A DNA stretch of 64,000 nt from Gammaproteobacteria bacterium (GTDB taxonomy: Bacteria > Pseudomonadota > Gammaproteobacteria > Steroidobacterales > Steroidobacteraceae). The DNA is taken from positions 102,477 through 166,476 of the forward strand of contig JAQGOG010000097.1 in the NCBI GenBank assembly GCA_028293765.1, read 5' to 3'. A program made the position numbers and the translations under genes. This document shows positions 51,577-59,687 of the stretch, in pieces. The notes under the pieces were generated by a model that searched no databases, was not told the DNA's origin, and saw nothing but the letters and a program-made list of their open reading frames with translations. The first letter of the stretch is position 1. Each line of letters opens with the position of its first letter.

Positions 51577-53949
51577 CTACTCCGGGGTCTCCTCGTCCGG
51601 ATAGGACACCGAATCCACTGGAATCATGATCGTGGGAGAATCATCCACGTCCAGCGCTGGAACCTCGATGGTTTCCACCATGGCCTGCGGCTCGAAGGGT
51701 TCCCGGCTGCGCAGCCGCTGCAACGCGAACGCCGCCTCGATTGGCTCGCTGAAATAATATCCTTGCCCGAGATCACACCCCATCTCCTGCAGGGCCTTTG
51801 CCGCGGCCTCGGTCTCGATGATTTCCGCAATCGCCGTGAGCCGCAGGCTGCCGGCCATCTGGACCATCGCAGCCATCATGCCGGTGTTCGCCTGATCCGC
51901 GCCCGTCCGATTCACGAACGGGCGATCGATCTTCACGAAGTCGAACGGAAACAGCTGCAGATAACTCAACGACGAGTAGCCCGTTCCAAAGTCATCGAGC
52001 ATCAGCTGGATGCCCATCCCGTGCAGCCGGTCGAGCATCTCGCGTGCCGCGCCAACGTTGTTGATGAGGGCGGCCTCCGTCAGCTCGAATTTGAGCATTG
52101 CTGGCGGGAGCCGCGTCTCGCGCAGGAGGGACGCAATGTATTCGGTCAAGCCCGGATCCCGCAACGCCGCCTGGGAAAGATTGACACTGATGAAGAACCT
52201 TGCGTCGGCCGGCAGCAGCCGCTGCCATTCTCCGGCGAGCTTGATCACCCTGAAGATGACCCAGCGCGTGATCGACACCATCAGGCCGGCTTCTTCCGCG
52301 ATGCGCAGAAACTTCTCCGGACCCAGCACGCTTTCCACCGGATGGCGCCAGCGCAACAGAGCCTCCGCCCCTACCATGCAATAGCTGCGCAGATCTACGA
52401 TCGGCTGGAACAGCAGGCGCAGCTCGTTCTTTTCCAATGCCACGTGCAGATCTGCCTCCAGGCTCACGAGATCCGCCGCCTGCCCGGCCATGTTGGGCGT
52501 GAAGACGACGATCTTCGAAGTGTCATGGCGCTTGGCAACCGACAGTGCGATGTCTGCTTCCCGGACCACATCCTCCGCGCGCCGCTGGCCCGAATCGGCA
52601 CTGGTGACACCGATGGTTGCGGCGACGACGAGCCGGTGGCGACGCAACTCGAAGGGCGCACGCAATTCCTGCTGCAGGAGACCGCCGACGCTCAAGGCCG
52701 CTTCGGGCGAGGCTACGTCGAGGATCAACAGCGCAAACTGATCGCCGCCCCAGCGTGCGAGCACGCCTTCGAACGCCGCTGTGCATTTCTCGAACCGGCG
52801 GGCCGCCTGCACCATCAGCTCATCTCCAGCCGTATGGCCGAGCATGTCGTTGATGAGTTTGAATCGGGCCAGGTCCACGAGAATGACCGCAACGCGCTGG
52901 CGCCGCTTCGTGCGTACGTCACGCAGCGCCCGGTCGAGCTGGTCCATGAAGTAGCGGCGATTCGGCAGTCCGGTGAATGCATCGTGGAACCGCGCGTGGT
53001 CGAAAGTCTCCTGCAGACTCAGGCGCTTCTGCATCTCCGCGGCGAGCTGTTGATGGATCGAATGCAGGCGGCGCCGCGAGGCCGCCAGAGCAGCCCCGGA
53101 GCGTTGCAAGGCGTGGCCGAGGTCATGGGTCCCGAAGCCCAGGAGCCATGCAAGGAAAACGAGCAGACCGATTTCCGAGGCGAGCCGAGTCGGCGGATAC
53201 CAGCCGTCGCGTGGACGAATCGCGACCTGCAGATAGCTGCCCGGGATCGCCGCGGCCTGCCCCGTCGGAAGACGGACCCTGGACCCGACTGCATCGGCCA
53301 GGGGTTCCGTACGTGAGCTCACGAAGATTCGCGAGCGCGCGCTGCGGGGCTCGATCTGCGACAACTCGAAGTCATAGCCCATATCCACCAGTCGGGCGAG
53401 GTGACTCTCGGCAACCAACTCGTCCAGATCGCCGTACGAGACCGACCAGGCCCGGGCCTGCGCCGCCGCTACCCCAGGCGGGAGGACGGGCGCACGTATG
53501 GCCAGCAGCCATTGACTTCCCAGGCGCAAAGGACCCAGAACGGCCCGGGCCGGGGCAGGCCGCGCGGACTCCGCCGACTCCCATTCGCTGGCTAGGCCGC
53601 TTGCGGTCGCAGCTTCGCTCGCTCTCGAACGGAGCACCTTGTCCTCGCTACTCATCCAGAACGTGTTGGCCGCCGGCGTCATCGACGCGATCGCGGCTGA
53701 ACCTTCCGTGGCCGACAGGCCCTGCCCCGCCAACGCTGCCTGCCGGGCGGCCAGATTGGCCAGCCTCTGCAACTGCGGCTCAATCTTGCGGGCGAAAGTG
53801 GCGGCCCGCGCGGTCGCTGTTTCACGAGCTACGGCAGCGTGGTGTTGCACACTCAGAAAGATGAGTCGCGAGCCGCAAATGAGCACGACTGCCAGCACTA
53901 CCGCCGTGGGCAACCATCCGACGCTCAGCCGGCGAATCGATCTCGTCAC
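51577..53949 (-). CDS. Membrane GGDEF(degenerate)-EAL protein, probable c-di-GMP phosphodiesterase or sensor
   Basis: A 790-residue protein starting at a GTG that overlaps the stop of the upstream gene (GTGA). A transmembrane helix (about 11-32), a periplasmic sensor region (33-255), a second helix (257-273), then a GGDEF domain with GGDQF at 401-405 and DLARFK in place of DLDRFK, so cyclase activity is doubtful. The EAL domain has EAL (529-531), NLS (about 590), FELTE, DDFGTG (652-657), VKID (672-675) and GCDLGQG (724-730), so hydrolysis of c-di-GMP is plausible. The tail is acidic. It is the last gene of the seven-gene operon. Confidence 0.92.
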   Translation of the reverse strand: MTRSIRRLSVGWLPTAVVLAVVLICGSRLIFLSVQHHAAVARETATARAATFARKIEPQLQRLANLAARQAALAGQGLSATEGSAAIASMTPAANTFWMSSEDKVLRSRASEAATASGLASEWESAESARPAPARAVLGPLRLGSQWLLAIRAPVLPPGVAAAQARAWSVSYGDLDELVAESHLARLVDMGYDFELSQIEPRSARSRIFVSSRTEPLADAVGSRVRLPTGQAAAIPGSYLQVAIRPRDGWYPPTRLASEIGLLVFLAWLLGFGTHDLGHALQRSGAALAASRRRLHSIHQQLAAEMQKRLSLQETFDHARFHDAFTGLPNRRYFMDQLDRALRDVRTKRRQRVAVILVDLARFKLINDMLGHTAGDELMVQAARRFEKCTAAFEGVLARWGGDQFALLILDVASPEAALSVGGLLQQELRAPFELRRHRLVVAATIGVTSADSGQRRAEDVVREADIALSVAKRHDTSKIVVFTPNMAGQAADLVSLEADLHVALEKNELRLLFQPIVDLRSYCMVGAEALLRWRHPVESVLGPEKFLRIAEEAGLMVSITRWVIFRVIKLAGEWQRLLPADARFFISVNLSQAALRDPGLTEYIASLLRETRLPPAMLKFELTEAALINNVGAAREMLDRLHGMGIQLMLDDFGTGYSSLSYLQLFPFDFVKIDRPFVNRTGADQANTGMMAAMVQMAGSLRLTAIAEIIETEAAAKALQEMGCDLGQGYYFSEPIEAAFALQRLRSREPFEPQAMVETIEVPALDVDDSPTIMIPVDSVSYPDEETPE

Positions 53950-54770
53950 CGCGCGGCACCCGCATGACCTACGTGAAAAATATAGTTGAGTGTCAGCGTG
54001 ACTCGCTTGCTGCCCGCGAGGTCCTGGTAGTCGGCGACCAGGGTCAGCTCGCTGCGCAAGTGCGGCAACGCTTTGGTCATTCCAACATAGCCTTCCTTGA
54101 GCCGATGCCCTGGGGCCAGCACGACTACCTTGTCTGCGATGTTCCCCAATACGATCGGTGAAGCCTGGCCGAAGGCCACGCCCGACAGAAAGTTCAACTT
54201 CGATCCGTAGGTGTCGATTCGTACGGACGTCAGCCGCGTGCCGAGATTTCCGGTCACCGAGTAGGCGTAGGCAACCGACGTCAACAGGTTGGCATTCCAC
54301 AGATAGGAGAGCCCGATCTTGGGCAGATTCCCATGAACGTTTTTGACATCGATCCGCCGATCTTCCAACTGTGCGGAGAATCGATGGAAATACGTCCCGG
54401 TGACTCCGGCCGCCTCGGTCGCATAATGAAAGGCATGCGGACCATCATCGCCCCCACCTGCATGCGCTTCGGCGTAAAAGGTATAGCGGCCGTCACCGGA
54501 ACCACGGGTCAATGATCCGCTGAGCGAACCGAAGGTCCAATGCGCGTTGGCGATCACCTGATGTTCCACCGCTACTGCCGCGAGTGAATCCGCATCGAAG
54601 TTATGCAGCCAACCAACCGATCCGCCACCGCCGCCGTTTGTCCCTGTGAGAGTGGATCCGTCGGCGCTCAATGCGATCCGGTCGTCGGAAGTCGACGCTG
54701 CGCCAAACACCTCGCACGGTGTGAGCAGTAACGCTGCCGCCGTGGCGATCCTCAGTCGTTCATTTTTCAT
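53946..54770 (-). CDS. Predicted outer-membrane beta-barrel protein of the glycan-type operon
   Basis: A 274-residue protein starting MKNERLRIATAAALLLTPCEVFGA (signal peptide). The remainder alternates short hydrophobic/aromatic strands (SVGWLHNFDADSLAAVAVEH, RYTFYAEAHAGGG, YLWNANLLTSVAYAYSV, VTLTLNYIFHVG), as in small outer-membrane barrels. Start and stop both overlap neighbours (ATGA with the PAS gene, GTGA with the GGDEF-EAL gene). I do not recognise a family. By position it would be the outer-membrane element of the system; a peripheral or soluble beta-protein is possible. Confidence 0.7.
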   Translation of the reverse strand: MKNERLRIATAAALLLTPCEVFGAASTSDDRIALSADGSTLTGTNGGGGGSVGWLHNFDADSLAAVAVEHQVIANAHWTFGSLSGSLTRGSGDGRYTFYAEAHAGGGDDGPHAFHYATEAAGVTGTYFHRFSAQLEDRRIDVKNVHGNLPKIGLSYLWNANLLTSVAYAYSVTGNLGTRLTSVRIDTYGSKLNFLSGVAFGQASPIVLGNIADKVVVLAPGHRLKEGYVGMTKALPHLRSELTLVADYQDLAGSKRVTLTLNYIFHVGHAGAAR

Positions 54771-56176
54771 CTTAACTGTCTCGATGTGCCGGTCACGGCG
54801 GTCGGGCTCGATCCGAAAGGATCGGGCGTACCCGCCCTGGCGACCGGAAGGAATGACGCCGTAAAAATACGTTCCTCTTCTCCCCCCAGGGCGATCGCCG
54901 AGCACGTGACCTGGTAGAGCCGGGAACCGATCTCGATATGCATCTTCCGGCGCCCGGTGAGTCCGGGCTCCCACCACGGCAGGCCGGAGTCCGGCGGCGC
55001 CAGCAACTGCGCGGCGGGTGTGCCGATTTCCGGCCCCCCGAAAAGGCCGGCGGCGGGCTTGTTGTACGCGAGCACGCGGCCGCGGGCATCGACCACCACA
55101 GCGGCATATTCTGAAGTATCCAATGCCGCCTTCAGACAGAAGGCTTCTGTCGCGTCCTCTATGGTCAACAGCGCGAGGCGGCGACCCTTGTGCACGAGGT
55201 GCAACACCCGCACGTGAGTGACGCGCAACTGATCCGCCACTCGGATGACTGTCAGGGGAGCTTCGCCGTCCGAACCGAAGACGAGCTCCTGGACGATGTC
55301 GGGATAAGAGAATCGCAGTGCCTCGAACAGATTGCGGCCTTCGAGTGGCACCTCTCCGCAGCTCAGATACGCGACCGCGAATTCGCTACTGGAGACTATC
55401 CGCACGGTGTCCGGATCGACGAGCAGCACCGGCAGGGGCAGCCGTTCGACCAGGCTCGCCCACAGTTCCTGGCCCCGCTCCGCTTCGGTCCGTGCCAGTA
55501 TGATGTGGGCGTTGAGCCGTTCGAAGATCGTGCCGACATACTCCGCTGCCGCAGCGGAGGCGAACAAGACGACCGTGAAGACCTCGAGTAATACGACGAG
55601 ATAGCTCGAGGGCGCATAGAACCCCGAGACCGACGGTTGCGAAACGACGCCTCGATGGCCGAACAACCACGTGAGTCCGGCATCGCTATCATACAGGCCG
55701 CTCGCATACCACCGTAGCTCCGGCGCCTGGCTCAAAGCGACGACCCCGACCACGAGGACGCTGACCGCCGCGATCAGATACGGATGCCAGCGCGACAGAA
55801 AAATCGCACCCATGACCGGGAGAACGAAAACCGTCAGAAACAGCGGATTCTGCAGAGCGCCGACGTGCAGCCAGATAAAGCCGATCAGCACGACGCCGGC
55901 CACGTCCAACAGCGTCAACGTGCGGCCGCGCCACGGGCCGGCCGACCTGGAGGGAGAGGCCAAAACGGTGAATGCTGCGTGGAGCCCGCCGAGCGCAAGC
56001 AGACCCCAGCTCGCCATTCCCAGGCTGACTTCGAATCCGCTGACAAACCACGGAACGCCAGTAGCGAGCAGAATCGCGACGATCGTCAGCAACCAGATGT
56101 CGTCCAGCAGATGCGCGCGGGGATTCTCCCAGACCGGGCGCGGAATCAACTGCGTGCTGTCGGGATTCGGTCTCAC
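54767..56176 (-). CDS. Membrane PAS protein without kinase or output domain
   Basis: A 469-residue protein. Six hydrophobic segments between residues 27 and 210, with a longer loop 150-190, then two PAS-like domains: about 235-340 (LVERLPLPVLLVDPDTVRIV) and 350-445 (DTSEYAAVVVDARGRVLAYNKPAAGLFG). No HisKA/HATPase, GGDEF, methyl-accepting or HTH part follows. It starts 12 bases after the beta-helix gene and ends in ATGA with the barrel gene. It may act as a sensing regulator of the pathway or of the GGDEF-EAL protein; this is inference. Confidence 0.8.
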   Translation of the reverse strand: MRPNPDSTQLIPRPVWENPRAHLLDDIWLLTIVAILLATGVPWFVSGFEVSLGMASWGLLALGGLHAAFTVLASPSRSAGPWRGRTLTLLDVAGVVLIGFIWLHVGALQNPLFLTVFVLPVMGAIFLSRWHPYLIAAVSVLVVGVVALSQAPELRWYASGLYDSDAGLTWLFGHRGVVSQPSVSGFYAPSSYLVVLLEVFTVVLFASAAAAEYVGTIFERLNAHIILARTEAERGQELWASLVERLPLPVLLVDPDTVRIVSSSEFAVAYLSCGEVPLEGRNLFEALRFSYPDIVQELVFGSDGEAPLTVIRVADQLRVTHVRVLHLVHKGRRLALLTIEDATEAFCLKAALDTSEYAAVVVDARGRVLAYNKPAAGLFGGPEIGTPAAQLLAPPDSGLPWWEPGLTGRRKMHIEIGSRLYQVTCSAIALGGEEERIFTASFLPVARAGTPDPFGSSPTAVTGTSRQLR

Positions 56177-56188
56177 TGCGGTTCGGCC

Positions 56189-57442
56189 CTAGCGGTGCGG
56201 GGGCTGCGCAGCGACGGTGGCGCTGCGGGGGCTGACCGGGCTGTTACCGAAGTTGTTATTGTCGAGGAAGGGCTGCGAATGCACCTTCTGTCCCTTGGGC
56301 AGCTGGAAATCCTCCACGTGCAGAGCATAGGCATGGGCGCGCAACACCTGGTTGCGGCGCAAGATCGGTGAGTCGCCGATCACGTCGATACCGTTGAACT
56401 TCGGCTCGATGATCGTGTTGTCCACCGCGGTGCTGACGCTGCGCGCATCTCCGAGCACGAAGGCGAGTCCGTAGCCGCAGTTGTGCAGCCGGTTCGATCT
56501 GATGAGGGTGTTGGCAGACCCGCGGACCATCACGCCATAGGCCGTCAGCCCCTCGAGCTCGTTGTCATCGATGATCGCGTCCCGGGCGTTCTCGGCGACG
56601 ATGCCCATCGCTGCGCCGCCGTTGATGCGGTTCCCGCGCAGCACCGCTCCGGCGCCTACCAGGTGGATGACCGCCTCGTGGGCATTGACGAAGTCGTTGC
56701 GCTCCACGAGCACCGGAATATTGCCCGCAACGATCCCAATCTGGTCTTCCGTGAACTTGTTGTCGTGTATGCCGATGACATCGTCATGCGAATCCGGCGC
56801 GCTGCGTACCGCCCAGAGGCCCGCATCCCGGTCCTGCGAGAAATCGTTGTTGACCACTGCCGTGTTGTGTCCCGATGCGCCGAAGCGCACGCCGACCCGG
56901 TTTTTCACGAAGTGGTTGCGTTCCAGCAGCGTGTCGCTGGCGTTTTCGGCAACTTCCACGCCGACGTCGCACGACTCGATGGTCGCGGCGGAAAGATGAA
57001 AGTGCACGGCCCGCACCAGAATCGCGGCGCCGGGACAACCGCCGACGGCAAGCCCTTCGATGGAGATGTTCGGACCAGAGATATCCAGCACGGGTCCGGA
57101 GTTGAGCGCCTGTGCATCGATCCGGGCCCCCGCCGCCTGCCCCACGAGCCTGACGCCGCGCCCGTTCACGAACGCCGGCAGCGCGGTTTCCAGATTGATC
57201 TGCGCAACTTCGATCGAGATCGTCGTGGGACCGGCTGCGCCCGCGACGACGAACAAAGCTTCACGCAGCGTGCCGGGACCCCTGTCGGCAGCATTGGTCA
57301 CGTGCACGAGGACCGCTTTTGCGGTGGACCCTTGCGGCTGCACCCGTCGCGTTTCGTACCAGTGTCCCAATGCCACGAGGCCGGCCAGCACTACGAAAAC
57401 GCCAACGGCTACTATCGAGCGACGCCCAATAGCCACGGTCAC
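56189..57442 (-). CDS. Membrane-anchored right-handed parallel beta-helix protein
   Basis: A 417-residue protein with an N-terminal transmembrane anchor (about 10-27). The rest is a parallel beta-helix of NosD/pectate-lyase/epimerase type, with repeated coils such as GIVAENARDAIIDDNELEG, GVMVRGSANTLIRSNRLHN and GIVAGNIPVLVERNDFVNA. The start lies in the GTGA overlap with the methyltransferase gene; a GTG two codons later has better spacing from GGAGG. The C-terminus is Pro/Ala-rich. In glycan operons such proteins are epimerases, lyases or binding scaffolds, for example AlgG; which applies here is not visible. Confidence 0.88.
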   Translation of the reverse strand: MTVAIGRRSIVAVGVFVVLAGLVALGHWYETRRVQPQGSTAKAVLVHVTNAADRGPGTLREALFVVAGAAGPTTISIEVAQINLETALPAFVNGRGVRLVGQAAGARIDAQALNSGPVLDISGPNISIEGLAVGGCPGAAILVRAVHFHLSAATIESCDVGVEVAENASDTLLERNHFVKNRVGVRFGASGHNTAVVNNDFSQDRDAGLWAVRSAPDSHDDVIGIHDNKFTEDQIGIVAGNIPVLVERNDFVNAHEAVIHLVGAGAVLRGNRINGGAAMGIVAENARDAIIDDNELEGLTAYGVMVRGSANTLIRSNRLHNCGYGLAFVLGDARSVSTAVDNTIIEPKFNGIDVIGDSPILRRNQVLRAHAYALHVEDFQLPKGQKVHSQPFLDNNNFGNSPVSPRSATVAAQPPHR

Positions 57443-58254
57443 CTCCCCCCGCCCCTGTGTTCCAGGACGAATACGACATGCCAGGACCGTTTGACGGCCC
57501 AGCGTCCACAGAGCGCGTCGAGCGGTAACGAGAGCGCCGTGACGAGTCCCAGCAGGCTCCAGGACAAGCTGCGGGGCAGCCTGCGGACGTAGGGCAACAG
57601 CTGCGTTCTGAATGGCGCCGGATCAACGCCGGTCAGCGCCCGTAGCTCGAGATCGCAGCTGTGAACTAGATCCAGATAAACGTCGCGGCGGCGCGCCTTG
57701 AATACCGTCGAGTCGCACCGATTCACCGCGGCCGCTGGCGCGGCCTCGAGCAAGATCATGCGTCCGCCCGGCGCGAGATGCGCTGTCATCGCGAGGAGCG
57801 CACGGCGCAGCGCGGCCGGGTCGAGGATGTGCTGCAGCACGGTAACCCCCAAAACCCTGTCGAACTGTCCGCGCAGATTCAAATTCGACAGATCCTGCAC
57901 TTCGAAGCGGCAGCGGTCGGCAACGCCTTCGGTTGCGGCGCGTCGTTGCGCTTGCGCGATCATTGTTGGACTCAGGTCGATGCCGGTGACCACCGCGCCC
58001 CTGGTGGCGAGCAGCCGGCTCCAGCGCCCAACACCGCAGCCAACGTCCAGGACTCGCGCTCCCCTGACTACCTTCAACCAAGGCTCGAGCGCCAGGCGTT
58101 GCTCCAGGTGAATCGCGCGGTTGTAGAACTCGGGCATACCGTACGCGCACACCGCGGCAAGCCCGTCGCCTTCGCCCGCGAAGCGCTGCGCGCGGTCCTC
58201 CCAATAGAGCTGCGGACTGTACAGTGAAGGAGCAGGAATTCCGCGGACGCTCAT
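57439..58254 (-). CDS. Class I SAM-dependent methyltransferase with hydrophobic C-terminal tail
   Basis: A 271-residue protein starting MSVRGIPAPSLYSPQ. Motif I VLDVGCGVG lies at about 68-76, then GIDLSPTMIAQA, FDRVLGVTVLQHI and APGGRMILLEAAP, typical of class I methyltransferases with small-molecule or lipid/glycan acceptors. The last ~60 residues contain a hydrophobic stretch (SWSLLGLVTALSLPLDAL), suggesting membrane association. Start and stop overlap the glycosyltransferase (ATGA) and beta-helix (GTGA) genes. Confidence 0.9.
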   Translation of the reverse strand: MSVRGIPAPSLYSPQLYWEDRAQRFAGEGDGLAAVCAYGMPEFYNRAIHLEQRLALEPWLKVVRGARVLDVGCGVGRWSRLLATRGAVVTGIDLSPTMIAQAQRRAATEGVADRCRFEVQDLSNLNLRGQFDRVLGVTVLQHILDPAALRRALLAMTAHLAPGGRMILLEAAPAAAVNRCDSTVFKARRRDVYLDLVHSCDLELRALTGVDPAPFRTQLLPYVRRLPRSLSWSLLGLVTALSLPLDALCGRWAVKRSWHVVFVLEHRGGGR

Positions 58255-59687
58255 TCGAAAGGCCTCACATGTTCTGCAGCCATACTGGGGTTGGCGGGAC
58301 TCTCGTAATGATCCTGATAGATGCGCCGCCGAAACAGCTTCAGTGCAAAGAAGTTTCCGAAGCCCACCGTCATCGGCACGATGTGCGTGATGGCGTAACA
58401 CAGGTAGAGCGGGACGATGGGCGCGGTATAGGCCCGCTCCGCTTTGGGCACACTCGTGTAAAGCGCGATCAGGCCGAGTGCCAGATAGCTGGTGACCGCG
58501 GCAATGAAGTACTCGGGATTGGCGAGGGAGCCCTGCGGCACCAGGTCATCCAGCAGCAGAGCGTCGAGCCCGCTCAGAAAGCTGATGAGGAGAAGCATGG
58601 CGCTCACGATCTTCACCAGATGCATGGCCAAGGAAAGACCCCCGACATAGATCAGATAGTGATACATCGCGAACGGGGAGCGGCGGCTGACCCGCAGCAC
58701 CTGCGGGAAGCGCTCCGTATAGACCTTCAGCAGGCCGTGATACCAACCGACACGCTGCGAGAACCAGCGCCTCAGGGAGCCCGGCCCCTCGGTGCTCACC
58801 ACGAGCCGGCCGTCATAATAGATACGCTCCCCATGGCTGAGCAGGATCACCGCGTTCTCGAAATCCTCGGCGTAGACGGACAGCGAATGCTCGTTGAGCG
58901 CGCGCACGAGCGCGCTGCGCCGGTAAAAAGAGACCCCCGAGGTGATGCTGAAATCCGCGAGGCTCGCGCGCCCGACGCGGAAGGCCAGCGCGTACTCGAA
59001 AGCCTGGAAACGCGCCAGGAAACCGTCGGGTTCGATCATGATCCGCGGGCACGCCGCAGCGGCGCCGGATTGCTGGAAGTCGCTGACGAATTGGTCCAGA
59101 TCGATCGTGCTCCCCTCATTCAAGCCGCGTATGCGGATGTCCGGATCGATCACCATGACGGTATCGATGTGAGCGGGAACACGCTCTAGCAACCGGCGCA
59201 GGGCAGCCGGCTTGCGTCGGTTGACATCGTCGTCAAAACATCGCCATCCGGCCTGGCGCAACCGTAGCACCGTGTTGTCGGTGGAACCGTCACTGATGAG
59301 CCAGACGCGGTCGCGGTATGACCCGAACGCCTCCATGAACTCTTCGAGGTGATCCTCGAGGTTGAAAATCGATGCAACGATCGCGAACGGCGCCGCCGGA
59401 ACGACCCGCCGCGCATCCGGTGGGAGAATGGCGTTGAGGTTGATCGACAGGTTGCCGTTCTGGCTGCCTGCGGAAATGTCGCCGGCTGCGGCCGTGTGGC
59501 GGCGCCGCATGTACAGGCGCAAGGCGAAATCCAGAGCGTCGGTGTACACAATGAGATTCGCCACGGCGAAAACAAAGATCGAGAAACCCACAGCCTGTGC
59601 GTTGGCCACCGACAACGCGAGCCAACCTGCGAGCAACCCGCAAACCGCAAGCGGCGGGAGAATCGACCCGGGACGCCGTGTGCTCAC
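58251..59687 (-). CDS. Membrane glycosyltransferase family 2 protein
   Basis: A 478-residue inner-membrane enzyme. Two N-terminal helices (about 11-48), a cytoplasmic GT-A domain, and about four C-terminal helices (345-450). GT2 signatures are SDGSTDNT (132-139), DPD (181-183, the DxD), AEDFEN with the catalytic-type Asp (273-278) and QRVGW (311-315), a QxxRW-like end. This is the layout of processive or exporting synthases such as hyaluronan/cellulose-synthase-like enzymes, though the product is unknown. GTG start overlapping the radical SAM stop. Confidence 0.92.
   Translation of the reverse strand: MSTRRPGSILPPLAVCGLLAGWLALSVANAQAVGFSIFVFAVANLIVYTDALDFALRLYMRRRHTAAAGDISAGSQNGNLSINLNAILPPDARRVVPAAPFAIVASIFNLEDHLEEFMEAFGSYRDRVWLISDGSTDNTVLRLRQAGWRCFDDDVNRRKPAALRRLLERVPAHIDTVMVIDPDIRIRGLNEGSTIDLDQFVSDFQQSGAAAACPRIMIEPDGFLARFQAFEYALAFRVGRASLADFSITSGVSFYRRSALVRALNEHSLSVYAEDFENAVILLSHGERIYYDGRLVVSTEGPGSLRRWFSQRVGWYHGLLKVYTERFPQVLRVSRRSPFAMYHYLIYVGGLSLAMHLVKIVSAMLLLISFLSGLDALLLDDLVPQGSLANPEYFIAAVTSYLALGLIALYTSVPKAERAYTAPIVPLYLCYAITHIVPMTVGFGNFFALKLFRRRIYQDHYESPANPSMAAEHVRPFE

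Noticed and set aside
51571..53316. Long plus-strand frame opposite the GGDEF-EAL gene
   Set aside because: Shadow of the minus-strand gene, which carries clear catalytic motifs; no recognisable protein on the plus strand.
52977..53864. 295-codon plus-strand frame, Arg/Pro-rich
   Set aside because: Composition and lack of start signals mark it as noise opposite the periplasmic part of the GGDEF-EAL protein.
53950..54300. N-terminal extension of the GGDEF-EAL protein
   Set aside because: It would overlap most of the upstream barrel gene on the same strand; the GTG in the GTGA overlap begins just before the first membrane helix.
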